Positions 26,793-36,870 of a stretch of DNA of 64,000 nucleotides are shown in pieces (the first letter of the stretch is position 1; each line of letters begins with the position of its first letter). The stretch is from assembly GCA_023436775.1 (NCBI GenBank), contig JAEZHW010000002.1, positions 1 through 64,000 of the forward strand. Direction: 5' to 3'. The stretch is from Actinomycetes bacterium. Lineage in GTDB: Bacteria; Actinomycetota; Actinomycetes; Actinomycetales; Microbacteriaceae. The translations under genes and the position numbers were made by a program. The notes beneath the pieces are model-generated. The model was not told the DNA's origin. It saw only the letters and a program-made list of their open reading frames with translations, and did not search any database.

Positions 26793-29516
26793 TCACTCTC
26801 TTCCGGTCAGCTGCCAGGCGTCTTCGTCCGATTCGCCTTCGACCTCATCGTATCGGTTCGAGATTGGTACAGCCTGCAGAGTGGCAGCGCCTGCCACCGG
26901 CGCGGCAGCCGCTGGCGGCGTGTCTCCGCGCAGCTGCGCCAGCACCTCAGGCAACTGCTCCGGCGTCACCAACACGTCGCGCGCCTTCGACCCTTCCGAA
27001 GGACCGACGATCTGCCGCGACTCCAGCAGATCCATCAGGCGTCCGGCCTTGGCGAAACCGACCCGCAGCTTGCGTTGCAGCATCGAGGTGGAGCCGAATT
27101 GGCTGCTGATGATCAGCTCCGCAGCGGCCAGCAACAGATCCAGATCGTCGCCGATATCCGCGTCAATCACCTTCTGCTGCGCGACCTGGTCGACGTCTTC
27201 GCGATACTCGGGGCGAGCCTGGCGAGTGACGTGCTCGACCACCGCGTGGACTTCTTCCTCGGACACCCACGCGCCCTGGACACGAATCGCCTTGGCCGCA
27301 CCCATGGGGAGGAACAGACCGTCACCCTGGCCGACGAGCTTCTCAGCACCCGGCTGGTCCAGGATCACGCGGGAGTCGGTCATGCTCGACACCGCGAACG
27401 CGAGGCGGCTGGGCACATTGGCCTTGATCAGGCCGGTGACCACATCCACGCTCGGGCGCTGGGTTGCCAGCACCAGGTGGATACCGCTGGCGCGGGCGAG
27501 CTGGGTGATGCGCACGATGGAGTCTTCCACGTCACGCGGAGCGACCATCATCAGGTCTGCCAACTCATCCACCACGACCAACAGGTACGGGTAGGGCTTG
27601 AGCACGCGCTGGCTGCCCGGCGGCAGCACGATCTCGTCCGCCAGGACGGCGCGGTTGAAGTCGTCGATGTGGCGGAAGCCAAAACTGGCCAGATCGTCGT
27701 AGCGCAGGTCCATTTCCTTCACGACCCACTGCAGCGCTTCCGCCGCCTTCTTGGGGTTCGTGATGATGGGCGTGATCAGGTGCGGCACGCCGGCGTAGCT
27801 GGTCAGTTCCACCCGTTTCGGGTCGATCAGCACCATGCGCACTTCGGCTGGCTTGGCACGCATCAGCAGGCTCGTAATCATCGAGTTGATGAAACTGGAC
27901 TTTCCGGAGCCGGTGGAGCCAGCCACCAACAGGTGCGGCATCTTGGCGAGGTTCGCCACCACGAAGCCACCCTCGACGTCCTTGCCGACGCCGATGGTGA
28001 GCGGGTGCTCGCTGCTCTTGGCGCGCTGGGACCGCAGGACGTCCCCGAGCGTGACAATCTCCCGGTCAGTGTTCGGGATCTCGATACCGATGGCACTCTT
28101 GCCCGGAATTGGCGACAGGATCGTCACCTCGTTGCTGGCGACCGCGTAGGCCAGATTCTTGGCCAGTTGGGTGACGCGTTCCACCTTGACGCCGTGGCCA
28201 AGTTCAATCTCGTAGCGCGTGACCGTCGGGCCCCGGGTAAAGCCGGTGACCTTCGCATCCACGTCGAACTGCTTCAGCACGTTCGTAATCGCCGCCACGA
28301 CTTCATCGTTCGCGGCCGAGCGTGCCTTCGCAGGCGGGCCATTCTTCAGCGTGGCCAAACTTGGCAGGCGGTACGGCCCCTGCGGCGTGGTCGGGTTGCT
28401 CGGCGCCGTGGGCGTGGTTCCCACCATCGTCGGCGGGGCAGGCACCGGCTCAACACCCCGAGTCGCCGCGCGCGTCTGCTGGACCGCGGTCGCGACCCAG
28501 TCCGGACCTGCCGCCTCGGACGGGACTTCCTCAGTGGCAGGCTCGGCCACCGGCGAGGTAGCGAACAAGTCCTGGAAGACGTTCACGCCAGCGGTGACAC
28601 CGTCGGCGATCTGCTCGGTCTGATGCACGACCGGCGTGTCGAAGGCGTCCTCACGCTTGCGCTTGCCACGACGCCACCACGAGGTGGAGACGTCACCAGC
28701 GACGTCGGCGTCGAGTTCCAGCGGCGTCAAGGTGCTGGTCGCGTTCGCGGTCGCACCGCCAGCCGCAGCCTTGGCACCGGCCTCCTCGCCGAACATCCAT
28801 GCCCCGAGTTCCCGGATCCGTGCGCCGATCTTGTTCGGCGGGGTCTTGGTGAGGATGAGCACGCCGAGTAGCGTCAGCAGCACCGCAACCGGCACTGCCA
28901 CCCACTCGGTGGCCAGCAGGAGCACCCAGCACACCACCCAGCCGAGCAGTCCACCGCCACCGGCCAAACCAGGTAGACCTGCCGTCGTGGGCGAAGGCTG
29001 GCCACCGAAAATGTGGCAGAGCGCGGTCACGCCGATCAAGATGACCAGCAGTCCGATACCAATGCGGCCGTTATCGTGCACGCTCGGCGGGTGCCGGAAC
29101 AGCCAGATCGAGAGCCACAGCAGGATCACCGGCATCGCGAAGGCGACCCGGCCGACGAGGCCCGCCACCGTCCAGCCGCTGAGCTGCTGGGCGATCGGTT
29201 CACTGATCAGGAACCATTCCACGACCATGCCGGCAATGGCAGCCAGCAGCAGGAAGAAGGGCAGCCCGTCGCGACGCGCCTCGCGGTCCAAGTTCTCAGC
29301 GCCGAAGGCACGAGCGCCAGCACCGGCCACATGCGCGGCACTAGTCCAGGCGCGCGTGATGACGCCCGGCTGCGAGGCGGGCAGGACCTGGGTGGTGCCC
29401 CGGGACGAGCTCGCGCGCGAAGTGCTGCGCGAACCAGTCGACTTCGAGGCAGCACTTCGCCCGCCGGCACCGGATCGAGGGCGCGACGAGGAAGAGCGGT
29501 TGCTAGCCATGCCCAT
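26793..29516 (-). CDS. ftsK: DNA translocase FtsK
   Basis: FtsK pumps chromosome ends through the septum and aids dimer resolution. The 907-aa protein has a basic Ser/Arg N-terminus, four or five membrane helices (about 65-240), a short Pro/Thr-rich linker, and the motor domain. Motor landmarks are [19 protein letters not shown], Walker [14 protein letters not shown] (about 535) and Walker [14 protein letters not shown] (about 647). A C-terminal winged-helix gamma domain ([22 protein letters not shown]) binds KOPS. A second ATG two codons downstream is an equally good start. It ends 7 bp before pgsA. Confidence 0.95.
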   Translation of the reverse strand: MGMASNRSSSSRPRSGAGGRSAASKSTGSRSTSRASSSRGTTQVLPASQPGVITRAWTSAAHVAGAGARAFGAENLDREARRDGLPFFLLLAAIAGMVVEWFLISEPIAQQLSGWTVAGLVGRVAFAMPVILLWLSIWLFRHPPSVHDNGRIGIGLLVILIGVTALCHIFGGQPSPTTAGLPGLAGGGGLLGWVVCWVLLLATEWVAVPVAVLLTLLGVLILTKTPPNKIGARIRELGAWMFGEEAGAKAAAGGATANATSTLTPLELDADVAGDVSTSWWRRGKRKREDAFDTPVVHQTEQIADGVTAGVNVFQDLFATSPVAEPATEEVPSEAAGPDWVATAVQQTRAATRGVEPVPAPPTMVGTTPTAPSNPTTPQGPYRLPSLATLKNGPPAKARSAANDEVVAAITNVLKQFDVDAKVTGFTRGPTVTRYEIELGHGVKVERVTQLAKNLAYAVASNEVTILSPIPGKSAIGIEIPNTDREIVTLGDVLRSQRAKSSEHPLTIGVGKDVEGGFVVANLAKMPHLLVAGSTGSGKSSFINSMITSLLMRAKPAEVRMVLIDPKRVELTSYAGVPHLITPIITNPKKAAEALQWVVKEMDLRYDDLASFGFRHIDDFNRAVLADEIVLPPGSQRVLKPYPYLLVVVDELADLMMVAPRDVEDSIVRITQLARASGIHLVLATQRPSVDVVTGLIKANVPSRLAFAVSSMTDSRVILDQPGAEKLVGQGDGLFLPMGAAKAIRVQGAWVSEEEVHAVVEHVTRQARPEYREDVDQVAQQKVIDADIGDDLDLLLAAAELIISSQFGSTSMLQRKLRVGFAKAGRLMDLLESRQIVGPSEGSKARDVLVTPEQLPEVLAQLRGDTPPAAAAPVAGAATLQAVPISNRYDEVEGESDEDAWQLTGRE

Positions 29517-29594
29517 ACGCTAACGCCCGCGGCTGTCAACGAGCCGCAGCCGACGCCGAGTGTCTCCACTGGCACCGGCTGCAGCACGCGCTGA

Positions 29595-30842
29595 CTAGAA
29601 GCGGATCGCGTCAATCACCCGGACCCGGGTCGCCACCAGCGCCGGGATCAATCCGACCAAAGCACCCACCGCGGTGGCCGCGATGAAGCCGGTCAGGGCT
29701 GCCTCTGCCGGGAACGGCGGGAAGTCGAACAGGCCGCCGACGGCGCCACCCGCTGTCTCATTCAGCCAGGTACGGACCGCTGGAAGTTGGTAGCCAAGGA
29801 CCGGGATGAACACGCCGAGCATGCCCGCCAAGGCCGTTGCGACCACGTTCTCGGCAACCGCCACAAAGAACACTCGGCCGGCCGTGGCGCCAATCGCACG
29901 GCGCACACCAATCTCGCGGATGCGTTGCCGCACCGTGACCAAGGCGACGTTCACCAAGCCGAGTGCGCCGAGGAAGAGCACCAGGCCAGAGAGCATGCCC
30001 AGAATGGTCCGCATCGTGGCGAAGGGATCTTCACCCGCACCCACATTCGCCGCATAGTCGCTGCGACGGATGTCGACCGTGGTCTCGGCTGGCAGCGAGC
30101 CGGAGATGTCGCTCTGCAGTCGGTCCTGCAGGGCCTGCGCGTTCTCCGGCGGTACCCACAGGTAGTACTCGTACGAGAACCAGTGCAGATATTCCGCCGG
30201 GACAAGCTTCGCCAGGTCATCGGCCAGCACCACCATTGCGCTGTCATAGGTCATCTGACCGGGGTCCGAGACCCCAACCACCACCACGGTGACCGGATTC
30301 GGTGCCAGCACCGTCAGGGTGACGTTTGTGCGCAGATCCGGCTTGCCGAGGCGTTCCCAGAACACCTCGTTGATGAGCACCCGTGGCGCAAGCTGCAGGC
30401 CATCCTTTTCGACGAACCACCGCCCCTCCGGCACGCTATTTCGGAACATGGTGGCGTGGGGCAGATCGACCGCCAGCGTCTGGACATCGATGACACCGGT
30501 CGGCAACTGCACGCGAGTCGAGGTATACCCCCGGCGCGACATGTGACCGATGTTGTATCGGTCGGCGGCCTCGCGGACGGCTGCAGTGGCGTCATCCACA
30601 CTGAGCGGCGTGGGGCCACTGGACCACATCGACACCGCCAGCGTTGCCGCGCGTCCTCCCCAACGCTCCGACTGTTCACGCTGGCCCTGCTCCACCAGGT
30701 TGCCCAGCGCCACCGCGGCCGTGAGTGCAGCGACGGCGATCACGACGCCGATCAGCGAGACGATGACTCGGCCGCGATTGACCCGCAGCTCACTCCATGC
30801 CTCAGCGACGGCGGCGATGAGCGAGGTGATGGGATTCGTCAT
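29595..30842 (-). CDS. MacB-type ABC transporter permease
   Basis: This 415-aa protein has one N-terminal membrane helix (about 25-48), a large extracytoplasmic MacB-PCD domain (about 50-280) and three C-terminal helices of the FtsX domain with the segment TVRQRIREIGVRRAIGATAGRVF. That topology is typical of type VII (MacB/LolC) mechanotransmission ABC systems. It overlaps the ATPase gene by ATGA and forms the last gene of an adaptor-ATPase-permease operon. The substrate (peptide, antibiotic or lipid) cannot be deduced. Confidence 0.88.
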   Translation of the reverse strand: MTNPITSLIAAVAEAWSELRVNRGRVIVSLIGVVIAVAALTAAVALGNLVEQGQREQSERWGGRAATLAVSMWSSGPTPLSVDDATAAVREAADRYNIGHMSRRGYTSTRVQLPTGVIDVQTLAVDLPHATMFRNSVPEGRWFVEKDGLQLAPRVLINEVFWERLGKPDLRTNVTLTVLAPNPVTVVVVGVSDPGQMTYDSAMVVLADDLAKLVPAEYLHWFSYEYYLWVPPENAQALQDRLQSDISGSLPAETTVDIRRSDYAANVGAGEDPFATMRTILGMLSGLVLFLGALGLVNVALVTVRQRIREIGVRRAIGATAGRVFFVAVAENVVATALAGMLGVFIPVLGYQLPAVRTWLNETAGGAVGGLFDFPPFPAEAALTGFIAATAVGALVGLIPALVATRVRVIDAIRF

Positions 30843-31591
30843 GCCTGCACCCCCTGCGCGCCGGCCGCCGGCGGGGCAGGCGGGATCGCGGCACCGGAAA
30901 TCGGCGTGCCGGCCTCATCCACCAACTGACCCTGATCAAGGCGCACCACCCGGTCCGCCAGCGCGGCAATTGCTGGGTCGTGCGTAATCACGATCAGTGC
31001 GGCGCCCGTATCGATGGTCACCTCGCGGAGCAGGCGCATCACGCTCTGACCGGTCTCGACGTCCAGCGCGCCGGTTGGCTCATCCGCCAAGATCGCCCTG
31101 GGCTTGCGCACTAGGGCGCGCGCGATGGCGACGCGTTGCTGCTCACCACCGGAGAGCTGGGTGGGCAGGTTCTGCAGGCGCTCGCCGAGTCCAACCGTTT
31201 CAAGGGCCGCCTGCGCCAGTTTGCGTCGGTTCCAGAACTCTCGACCGGTGGCGTAGAGCAGCGGCGCCATCACGTTCTCAATCGCGGTACGGCCCGGCAG
31301 CAGGTTGAACTGCTGGAACACGAAGCCGAACTCGCGGCCACGCAGTCGGTCACGCTTGGCGCTCGAGAGCCGCTTGGTGTCAATGCCGTCGAACCGGTAC
31401 ATCCCCTTGGTCGGCGTATCCAGCAGCCCGATCTGGTTCAACAAAGTCGACTTGCCGGAGCCGCTTCGACCAACAATGGAGACCCGCTCCCCCGCCTCGA
31501 CATCGAGGTTGATGTCGCGCAGGATTTCCAGGTCCTTGCCGTCGGGCAGCCGCACCGTGCGGCCGATCTCCCGCAAACTGATCAGGCTCAC
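30839..31591 (-). CDS. MacB/LolD-type ABC transporter ATP-binding protein
   Basis: The 250-aa ATPase has Walker [20 protein letters not shown], the Q-loop [14 protein letters not shown], signature [16 protein letters not shown], Walker [13 protein letters not shown] and the H-loop VITHDP. The spacing is that of the LolD/MacB class. The GTG at 31591 overlaps the adaptor stop as GTGA. The C-terminal 30 residues are Pro/Ala-rich. It powers the neighbouring permease. Confidence 0.9.
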   Translation of the reverse strand: MSLISLREIGRTVRLPDGKDLEILRDINLDVEAGERVSIVGRSGSGKSTLLNQIGLLDTPTKGMYRFDGIDTKRLSSAKRDRLRGREFGFVFQQFNLLPGRTAIENVMAPLLYATGREFWNRRKLAQAALETVGLGERLQNLPTQLSGGEQQRVAIARALVRKPRAILADEPTGALDVETGQSVMRLLREVTIDTGAALIVITHDPAIAALADRVVRLDQGQLVDEAGTPISGAAIPPAPPAAGAQGVQA

Positions 31592-32640
31592 CGAACCATC
31601 ATCCCGGGCTCGTAGCACGTGGTGTTGCCGTAGTTGTCCACCGTGCAGACCTGCTCCACCGGTGCCTCGCCCTCCCCAGGCATCGGTTCCGGCATCGGCT
31701 CCGGCACGCCAGGGTCAATCGGACGACCCGGCTCCACCGGGAATCCCGGGTCGATCGGGTACTCGGGGTTGGCGTTGGCGCCCGGGACGAACTGCAGCAC
31801 GGTCTCGCCCTCGCTGAGGCCGCCAGTGATTTCAACCATCATGCCGTCGTTGAGACCAAGCGTGACCTCCCGCACCTCGGTGCTGCCATCAGGCAGCACC
31901 ACGTACACGTTGCCAAAGTCGGCAGCGCCCTCAACCGCGGTGGTCGGCAGCACCAGGACATCCTCGGCCTGGCCAGCCGGGATCGAAATCTCCGCCATGA
32001 GGCCTGAGAAGACACGGACGTCGCTCGGCACGTTGCACGAGACTTCGGTGCCGCCCTCGGTGCTGGCGAGCTTGAGGCCCGTGCACTCGAAGGGGGCCGG
32101 GCCCGAGAAGATGGAGACCGTGCCGGTGTCCGGCATATCGAGCAGTCGATAGAGCATTTCCGCACCCACCGAAGCCGAGACCCGGAATCGCTGTCGGTCG
32201 ACGCCACCGAGTTCATCGCCAACGGCCACCGTCTGACCCTTGATCACGGTCAGGGCGAGCTTGCCAGTCTGCGGCGCCTTCACCGTGTGCCAGACCGTGG
32301 AGGTGCCCTTCTCAGTGAAGAGTTCTTCCTTGATAACCAGGATTGCCTGGCCCTTCTTCACCGACTTACCGTTGCCGCGCTGGATCTCCGCGATGACGCC
32401 GCTGCCGGTGGCACGCACCTTGCTCGGGGCGATGGCGGAGATCGTGCCCTGCACGGTGACGTTGTTGTAGACCGACCCTCGGGTGACCGTCACCGTCGGA
32501 TTGGTGATCTCGCCGGTCGGGAAGTCGGGCGTCTGTTCCTCGCGGTCGGGGAAGAAGGCGATCTTCACCAACGCCACAGCGATGGCACCGACAAGCAGAA
32601 TGCGCAGAATCGGGAAGATCCACTGGCGCCAAACGTTCAT
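31588..32640 (-). CDS. Membrane-fusion/adaptor protein of a MacAB-like system
   Basis: The 350-aa product has one N-terminal membrane helix (about 8-28) and a beta-barrel/lipoyl-like exterior (VTVQGTISAIAPSKVRATGSGVIAEIQ, KGQAILVIKEEL, and GKLALTVIKGQTV). A C-terminal portion resembles HlyD/MacA adaptor folds (VLPTTAVEGAADFGNVYVVLPDGSTEVREVTLGL, broken by turns). The last 60 residues are unusual: repeats of PIDPG/PVEPG/PMPEP followed by two Cys (QVCTVDNYGNTTCY). Being the first gene of the operon, it probably couples the pump to the cell wall. Confidence 0.82.
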   Translation of the reverse strand: MNVWRQWIFPILRILLVGAIAVALVKIAFFPDREEQTPDFPTGEITNPTVTVTRGSVYNNVTVQGTISAIAPSKVRATGSGVIAEIQRGNGKSVKKGQAILVIKEELFTEKGTSTVWHTVKAPQTGKLALTVIKGQTVAVGDELGGVDRQRFRVSASVGAEMLYRLLDMPDTGTVSIFSGPAPFECTGLKLASTEGGTEVSCNVPSDVRVFSGLMAEISIPAGQAEDVLVLPTTAVEGAADFGNVYVVLPDGSTEVREVTLGLNDGMMVEITGGLSEGETVLQFVPGANANPEYPIDPGFPVEPGRPIDPGVPEPMPEPMPGEGEAPVEQVCTVDNYGNTTCYEPGMMVR

Positions 32641-32795
32641 CCGGGAACGGCCTCTCATATCGCGGGCCCGCGCCAGGCACGGGCGAGCGGCCGTGACATG
32701 GCCGTCTCACACTGAGTATGTCGGCAGGGTGAGAAGCGTCTCAGAATTGTTTGTCGTCAGCGTGTCGAGCCCCGAGTGACGGCACCCGGTGTGGC

Positions 32796-34481
32796 CTAGG
32801 CCTCGATGACGACCGGCACGATCATTGGCCGACGACGCAGCTGCGTGTTCACCCAGCGGCCGATGGTCCGTCGCACCACCTGCGACAAGGCGTGCGTGTC
32901 CTTGACGCCGTTGGCGGCTGCTTCCTCGACCGCGGCGGCAATCTGCGGACGCACGTCCTCAAACACCTCGTCGTCTTCCGCGAAGCCACGAGCCTGAATC
33001 TCGGGTCCGGCAACGACCCTGCCATTGGTCTTGTCGACCACAACGATCACCGAGATGAAGCCCTCGTCACCGAGGATGCGGCGGTCCTTGAGTTCAGCAT
33101 CCGTGGTCGAACCCACCGAGGACCCGTCCACGTAGACATACCCCAGATCCAGCTGGCCCACGATGGTTGCATTGCCATCGCGAACATCGATCACGCTGCC
33201 GTCTTCGGCGATGAGCGTGCGCTCTTCGGGCACGCCCGTGAGCTGCGCCAACTTGGCGTTCGCGACCCGGTGGCGGTATTCCCCGTGCACCGGCAGCACA
33301 TTCTTCGGCTTCATTACGTTGTAGACCAGCGCGAGTTCACCGGCGTACCCGTGACCCGAAACGTGCACCATGGCGTTCTCGGAGTGAATCACGGTGGCGC
33401 CGAGGCGCGTCAGGCCGTTCACCACGCGGTAGACCGCGTGCTCATTGCCCGGGATCAGGCTGGAGGACAGGATCACCGTGTCGCCCTCGCCGACCTCGAT
33501 CGCGTGATCCAGATTCGCCATCCGGCTGAGCACCGCCATCGGCTCACCCTGTGAGCCGGTGGACATGTAGATCACCTGGTCGTCCGGCAGCTCCGCGGCT
33601 TCCTTGTAGTCGACCAACACACCCTCGGGCACGGCGAGGTAGCCGAGGTCCGCCGCGATGGTCATGTTGCGCACCATGGAGCGACCGAGGAAGGCAACCT
33701 TGCGACCCGCCTCGGCGGCGCAGTTCAGTACCTGCTGCACGCGGTGCACGTGGCTGGAGAAGCTGGCGACGATCACGCGGCGCGGTGCGTTCAGGATGAC
33801 GTTGCGCAGTGCGGGCGTGACGTCGCGCTCCGAGCGGCTGAAGCCTGGTATGTCAGCGTTCGTGGAGTCACCCACGAATAGGTCCACGCCCTCGGTACCG
33901 ATGCGGGCCAGGCCCGGGATGTCTGTAACGAGGCCGTCCAGCGGCGTCTGATCCAACTTGAAGTCGCCGGTGACGAACGCGGTCGCGGCCGGCGTCTTGA
34001 TCGCCACGCCGAGCGCGTCCGGAATGGAGTGCGTCATACGGACGAACTCGAGCTTGAAGGGCCCGATTTCGTCCGAACCGCCCGCGTGCACGGTGCGCAG
34101 CACCGGCTTAATGCGGTGCTCCTTGAGCTTGGCCTCAGTGAGGGCCAGCGTGAAGGGCGAGCCGATCAGCGGGATGTCGCTGCGCAGGCGCAGCAGGTAC
34201 GGCACCGAGCCGATGTGGTCCTCGTGGCCGTGGGTGAGCACGAGCGCGACGACGTCATCCAGTCGGTCCCGCACGATCGAGAAGTCGGGCAGGATCAGGT
34301 CCACGCCTGGCTGCATGTCATCCGGGAACAGCACGCCACAGTCGACGATGAGCAGCTTGCCCTCGTATTCGAAGACGGTCATGTTGCGACCGACTTCGGT
34401 CAGGCCCGAGACCGGGGTGACGCGCAGCGTCCCTGGCTCCAGGGGCGGAGGGGTGATCAGTGCTGCGCTGTCCAGAGTCAT
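32796..34481 (-). CDS. rnj: Ribonuclease J
   Basis: RNase J is a metallo-beta-lactamase/beta-CASP nuclease with 5'-exo and endo activity in mRNA decay and rRNA maturation. The 561-aa protein has the zinc motif LTHGHEDHIGSVPYLL (about 82), VTGDFKLDQTP, the beta-CASP Arg/Ser segment ASFSSHVHRVQQV, and MSTGSQGEP. The C-terminal HSGHGYAGE-like strand (VHVSGHGYAGE) and LPVHGEYRHR follow. Its ATG overlaps the dapA stop as ATGA; the dapA-rnj pair is conserved in actinobacteria. Confidence 0.95.
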   Translation of the reverse strand: MTLDSAALITPPPLEPGTLRVTPVSGLTEVGRNMTVFEYEGKLLIVDCGVLFPDDMQPGVDLILPDFSIVRDRLDDVVALVLTHGHEDHIGSVPYLLRLRSDIPLIGSPFTLALTEAKLKEHRIKPVLRTVHAGGSDEIGPFKLEFVRMTHSIPDALGVAIKTPAATAFVTGDFKLDQTPLDGLVTDIPGLARIGTEGVDLFVGDSTNADIPGFSRSERDVTPALRNVILNAPRRVIVASFSSHVHRVQQVLNCAAEAGRKVAFLGRSMVRNMTIAADLGYLAVPEGVLVDYKEAAELPDDQVIYMSTGSQGEPMAVLSRMANLDHAIEVGEGDTVILSSSLIPGNEHAVYRVVNGLTRLGATVIHSENAMVHVSGHGYAGELALVYNVMKPKNVLPVHGEYRHRVANAKLAQLTGVPEERTLIAEDGSVIDVRDGNATIVGQLDLGYVYVDGSSVGSTTDAELKDRRILGDEGFISVIVVVDKTNGRVVAGPEIQARGFAEDDEVFEDVRPQIAAAVEEAAANGVKDTHALSQVVRRTIGRWVNTQLRRRPMIVPVVIEA

Positions 34482-35461
34482 CGTGTGGTGCCTGCTACTT
34501 TCGGCAACGCGCCGCCAGCGGCTGCGTTGCGGTCGGGGCGGAAGTCGCTCAGGTCGAGGCCCGGGATCTCCCGCACGCGTGCAATGTCGTCTTCGATGAG
34601 GGCGGCCTCGGCGTCCTCCGGGCCCACCAGGGGCAGGCGGACGCGCGGGCTGCCAATCCGGCCCAGGCCGTGCAGGATGTACTTCGAGGACACCGTGCCC
34701 GGGATGTGGCTCATCACGGCGCGCACCAGCGGCTCGAGCGCCTTGTGCATGCTCGTCGCGGTGGCCAGGTCGCCCTTGTTCACCGCGTCGACCAGGATGC
34801 GGTACGGGTGCGGGGCCACGTTCGCGGTCACGCCGATCAGGCCCACGGCCCCGATCGCCATGTGCGGCAGGACGTTGGCGTCGTCGCCCGAGAAATACAG
34901 CAGGTCGGTCTCATTGAGCACGCGGCTGACCTCGCTGAAGTCACCCTTGGCGTCCTTGACGGCCAGGATGTTCGGGTGCTTGGCAGCGCGCACGATGGTC
35001 TCGTACCGAATCGGAATGCCGCTCCGGCCGGGGATGTCGTACAGGATCACCGGCAGATCGGTGGCGTCCGCGATCATGCGGAAGTGCGTGAGCACGCCAG
35101 CCTGCGTCGGCTTGTTGTAGTACGGGGTCACGATCATGACACCGTCAGCACCAGCCTCGGCGCTCTTCTTGGCCAGTTCGATCGCGTGTGCGGTCTCGTT
35201 CGAGGGACCGCCCGTGATGATCTTGGCGCGCCCAGCGCTCACCGACTTGGCGACGCGAACCAGCTGCACCTTCTCCTCGTCAGTGAGTGTGGAGGTCTCA
35301 CCAGTCGTGCCGGTCACCACGATGCCGTCGGCACCGCCGGAGATGACGGACTCAACGTGGGATTCCACGCCGGCCCAGTCCACCTCGCCATCGGCGGTGA
35401 ACGGAGTTACCAGGGCGACCAGAACCTGGCCGAAGGGGTTCGCCTGTGCTGCAGAACTCAT
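34478..35461 (-). CDS. dapA: 4-Hydroxy-tetrahydrodipicolinate synthase
   Basis: DapA condenses pyruvate with aspartate semialdehyde, the first step of the lysine/DAP branch. The 327-aa TIM barrel has VALVTPF, TGTTGETSTLTDEEK, MIVTPYYNKPTQ with the catalytic Tyr, and the Schiff-base Lys in LAVKDAKGDF. The roughly 30-residue C-terminal tail after VREIPGLDL is longer than usual. ATG at 35461 is chosen over an upstream in-frame start that lacks conserved residues. It probably heads or continues the thyA-folA-SDR-dapA-rnj run on this strand. Confidence 0.94.
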   Translation of the reverse strand: MSSAAQANPFGQVLVALVTPFTADGEVDWAGVESHVESVISGGADGIVVTGTTGETSTLTDEEKVQLVRVAKSVSAGRAKIITGGPSNETAHAIELAKKSAEAGADGVMIVTPYYNKPTQAGVLTHFRMIADATDLPVILYDIPGRSGIPIRYETIVRAAKHPNILAVKDAKGDFSEVSRVLNETDLLYFSGDDANVLPHMAIGAVGLIGVTANVAPHPYRILVDAVNKGDLATATSMHKALEPLVRAVMSHIPGTVSSKYILHGLGRIGSPRVRLPLVGPEDAEAALIEDDIARVREIPGLDLSDFRPDRNAAAGGALPKVAGTTR

Positions 35462-35530
35462 ACCGCTAGGGTATCGCCTCCGCGCGCCTTCCACGGTCCG
35501 GCCCTGCCAGATTCCACGGAATTTCCGGGC

Positions 35531-36319
35531 CTAGGACGCCTTGGGCCGCCACAATCCACCGCGAGCCACCAGCCAGTTCGGCGGCAACACCTTGGTCAGG
35601 CCCACCACCAGCTTGTATCGCAGACTCGGAACCACGACGCTTCGACCCCGTGCGGCGGCCTTGAGTGCTGCGCGCACCACCGGTTCTGCACGCAGCCAGG
35701 CAATGCCCGGCAGCCGAGTGGCATCCACGCCCATACGGTCGTGGAACTCAGTGCGCACGAAACCTGGACAGACCGCCGTGACGCGCACCGATCCCAGATT
35801 CGCGTTCGCCCAGCGGCTGAAACTGGTGACCCAGGCTTTGTCCGCGGAGTAGGTACCGCCGGCGACAAAGCCAGCGACACTCGCCACGTTCACCACGCGT
35901 CCACCACCGCGCAGAGCGAAGTGGCGCGCCGCCGCATGCGTCAGGCGCAGGACTGCGGTGGTGAGAATCGCGTGCTGCCGCAGTTCCAGGACAACGTCGT
36001 GATCGAGAAACGAGGACCCGAGGCCGTAGCCGGCATTGTTCACCAGCACGCGCACATCCAGGCCATCGTCGGCCAGCGTGGACTCCACCGCGCGCAGGCC
36101 CGCCTGCGTCTCAAGGTCGGCCGCCAGCACAGTCGCCCGGATACCGTACTGCTGCGACAGTTCCGCCGCGAGCGCGTCCAGGCGAGCCTGGGTGCGAGCC
36201 ACCAGCACGAGGTTCGCCCCCGCCTCGGCCAGTTGCCGTGCGAACTCTGCCCCGAGGCCTGCGGTCGCACCGGTCACCAGTGCTGCGGCGCCCGGCGCCA
36301 CCAACCGAGCGTGGCTCAT
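35531..36319 (-). CDS. Short-chain dehydrogenase/reductase
   Basis: A classical SDR of 262 aa. It has the nucleotide-binding TGATAGLG (about 17-24), Asp in AADLETQAG, LVNNAGYGLGSS, the catalytic Ser in VASVAGF and the YSADK Tyr/Lys pair. The cofactor-selecting VARTQARLD suggests NADP(H). The best family match by eye is the SDR subgroup acting on acyl or hydroxysteroid-like substrates (DltE/YqjQ-like), but the substrate is unknown. The ATG overlaps the folA stop as ATGA. Confidence 0.83.
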   Translation of the reverse strand: MSHARLVAPGAAALVTGATAGLGAEFARQLAEAGANLVLVARTQARLDALAAELSQQYGIRATVLAADLETQAGLRAVESTLADDGLDVRVLVNNAGYGLGSSFLDHDVVLELRQHAILTTAVLRLTHAAARHFALRGGGRVVNVASVAGFVAGGTYSADKAWVTSFSRWANANLGSVRVTAVCPGFVRTEFHDRMGVDATRLPGIAWLRAEPVVRAALKAAARGRSVVVPSLRYKLVVGLTKVLPPNWLVARGGLWRPKAS

Positions 36320-36870
36320 GCCTGGCCCGCGCGCCGGTACCGCAGGAAGCGGTAGCGCAGCGGCGCCCCGGAAGCATCCAGCGATGCCGAGGTGTGCCAG
36401 CCATCGGCCGGTTCGACCGCGTCAACCCGCCACCCCGCATCAATCGCGGGGGCGACGGTGTCGCCGTCCACCGCCAGATCAATCTCGGTCACCTCGAGCA
36501 CGTCCGCCGAATCGAGCAGCTCAGCGTAGACGCGTCCGCCGCCGATGACCCAGACCGGCGAGTCGCCGGCGTCGCGAGCGAGCTCCACTGCAGCGGCGGC
36601 CGAATCGACCACGCTCGCGCCCGGCGCCTCGAAGTCCATCGATCGCGAAATGACGATGTTGTGCCGACCAGGCAGGGGCCGAAAGCGATCCGGGAGCGAT
36701 TCCCAGGTCCGGCGACCCATGATGACCGGACCTCCCATGGTGACGGCCCGGAAATGGGCGAGGTCTTCCGGCAGGTGCCAGGGCATGCCCCCGTCGCGGC
36801 CGATCACTCCCCCATGGGCCTGGGCCCAGACCATGCCGAGCTCGCCAGGCTGCGCCGGTCCGGTCACCAC
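36316..36870 (-). CDS. folA: Dihydrofolate reductase
   Basis: DHFR regenerates tetrahydrofolate after ThyA. The 184-aa protein has GMVWAQAHGGVIGRDGGMPWHLPEDLAHFRAVT (split: WAQAHGGVIG and PWHLPEDL), the carboxylate in LPEDL, VIMGRRTWESLP, NIVISRS and the NADPH loop VIGGGRVYAELL. The GTG start shares one base with the thyA TAG stop, so expression is tightly coupled to ThyA, its metabolic partner. Confidence 0.94.
   Translation of the reverse strand: MVTGPAQPGELGMVWAQAHGGVIGRDGGMPWHLPEDLAHFRAVTMGGPVIMGRRTWESLPDRFRPLPGRHNIVISRSMDFEAPGASVVDSAAAAVELARDAGDSPVWVIGGGRVYAELLDSADVLEVTEIDLAVDGDTVAPAIDAGWRVDAVEPADGWHTSASLDASGAPLRYRFLRYRRAGQA

Noticed and set aside
26583..28871. Plus-strand open frame of 762 codons
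   Set aside because: It is entirely antisense to ftsK, is Arg/His-rich with the composition expected from third-position GC bias, and has no domain or ribosome site.
34460..36355. Plus-strand open frame of 631 codons spanning dapA and the SDR
   Set aside because: Shadow of two well-supported minus-strand genes.
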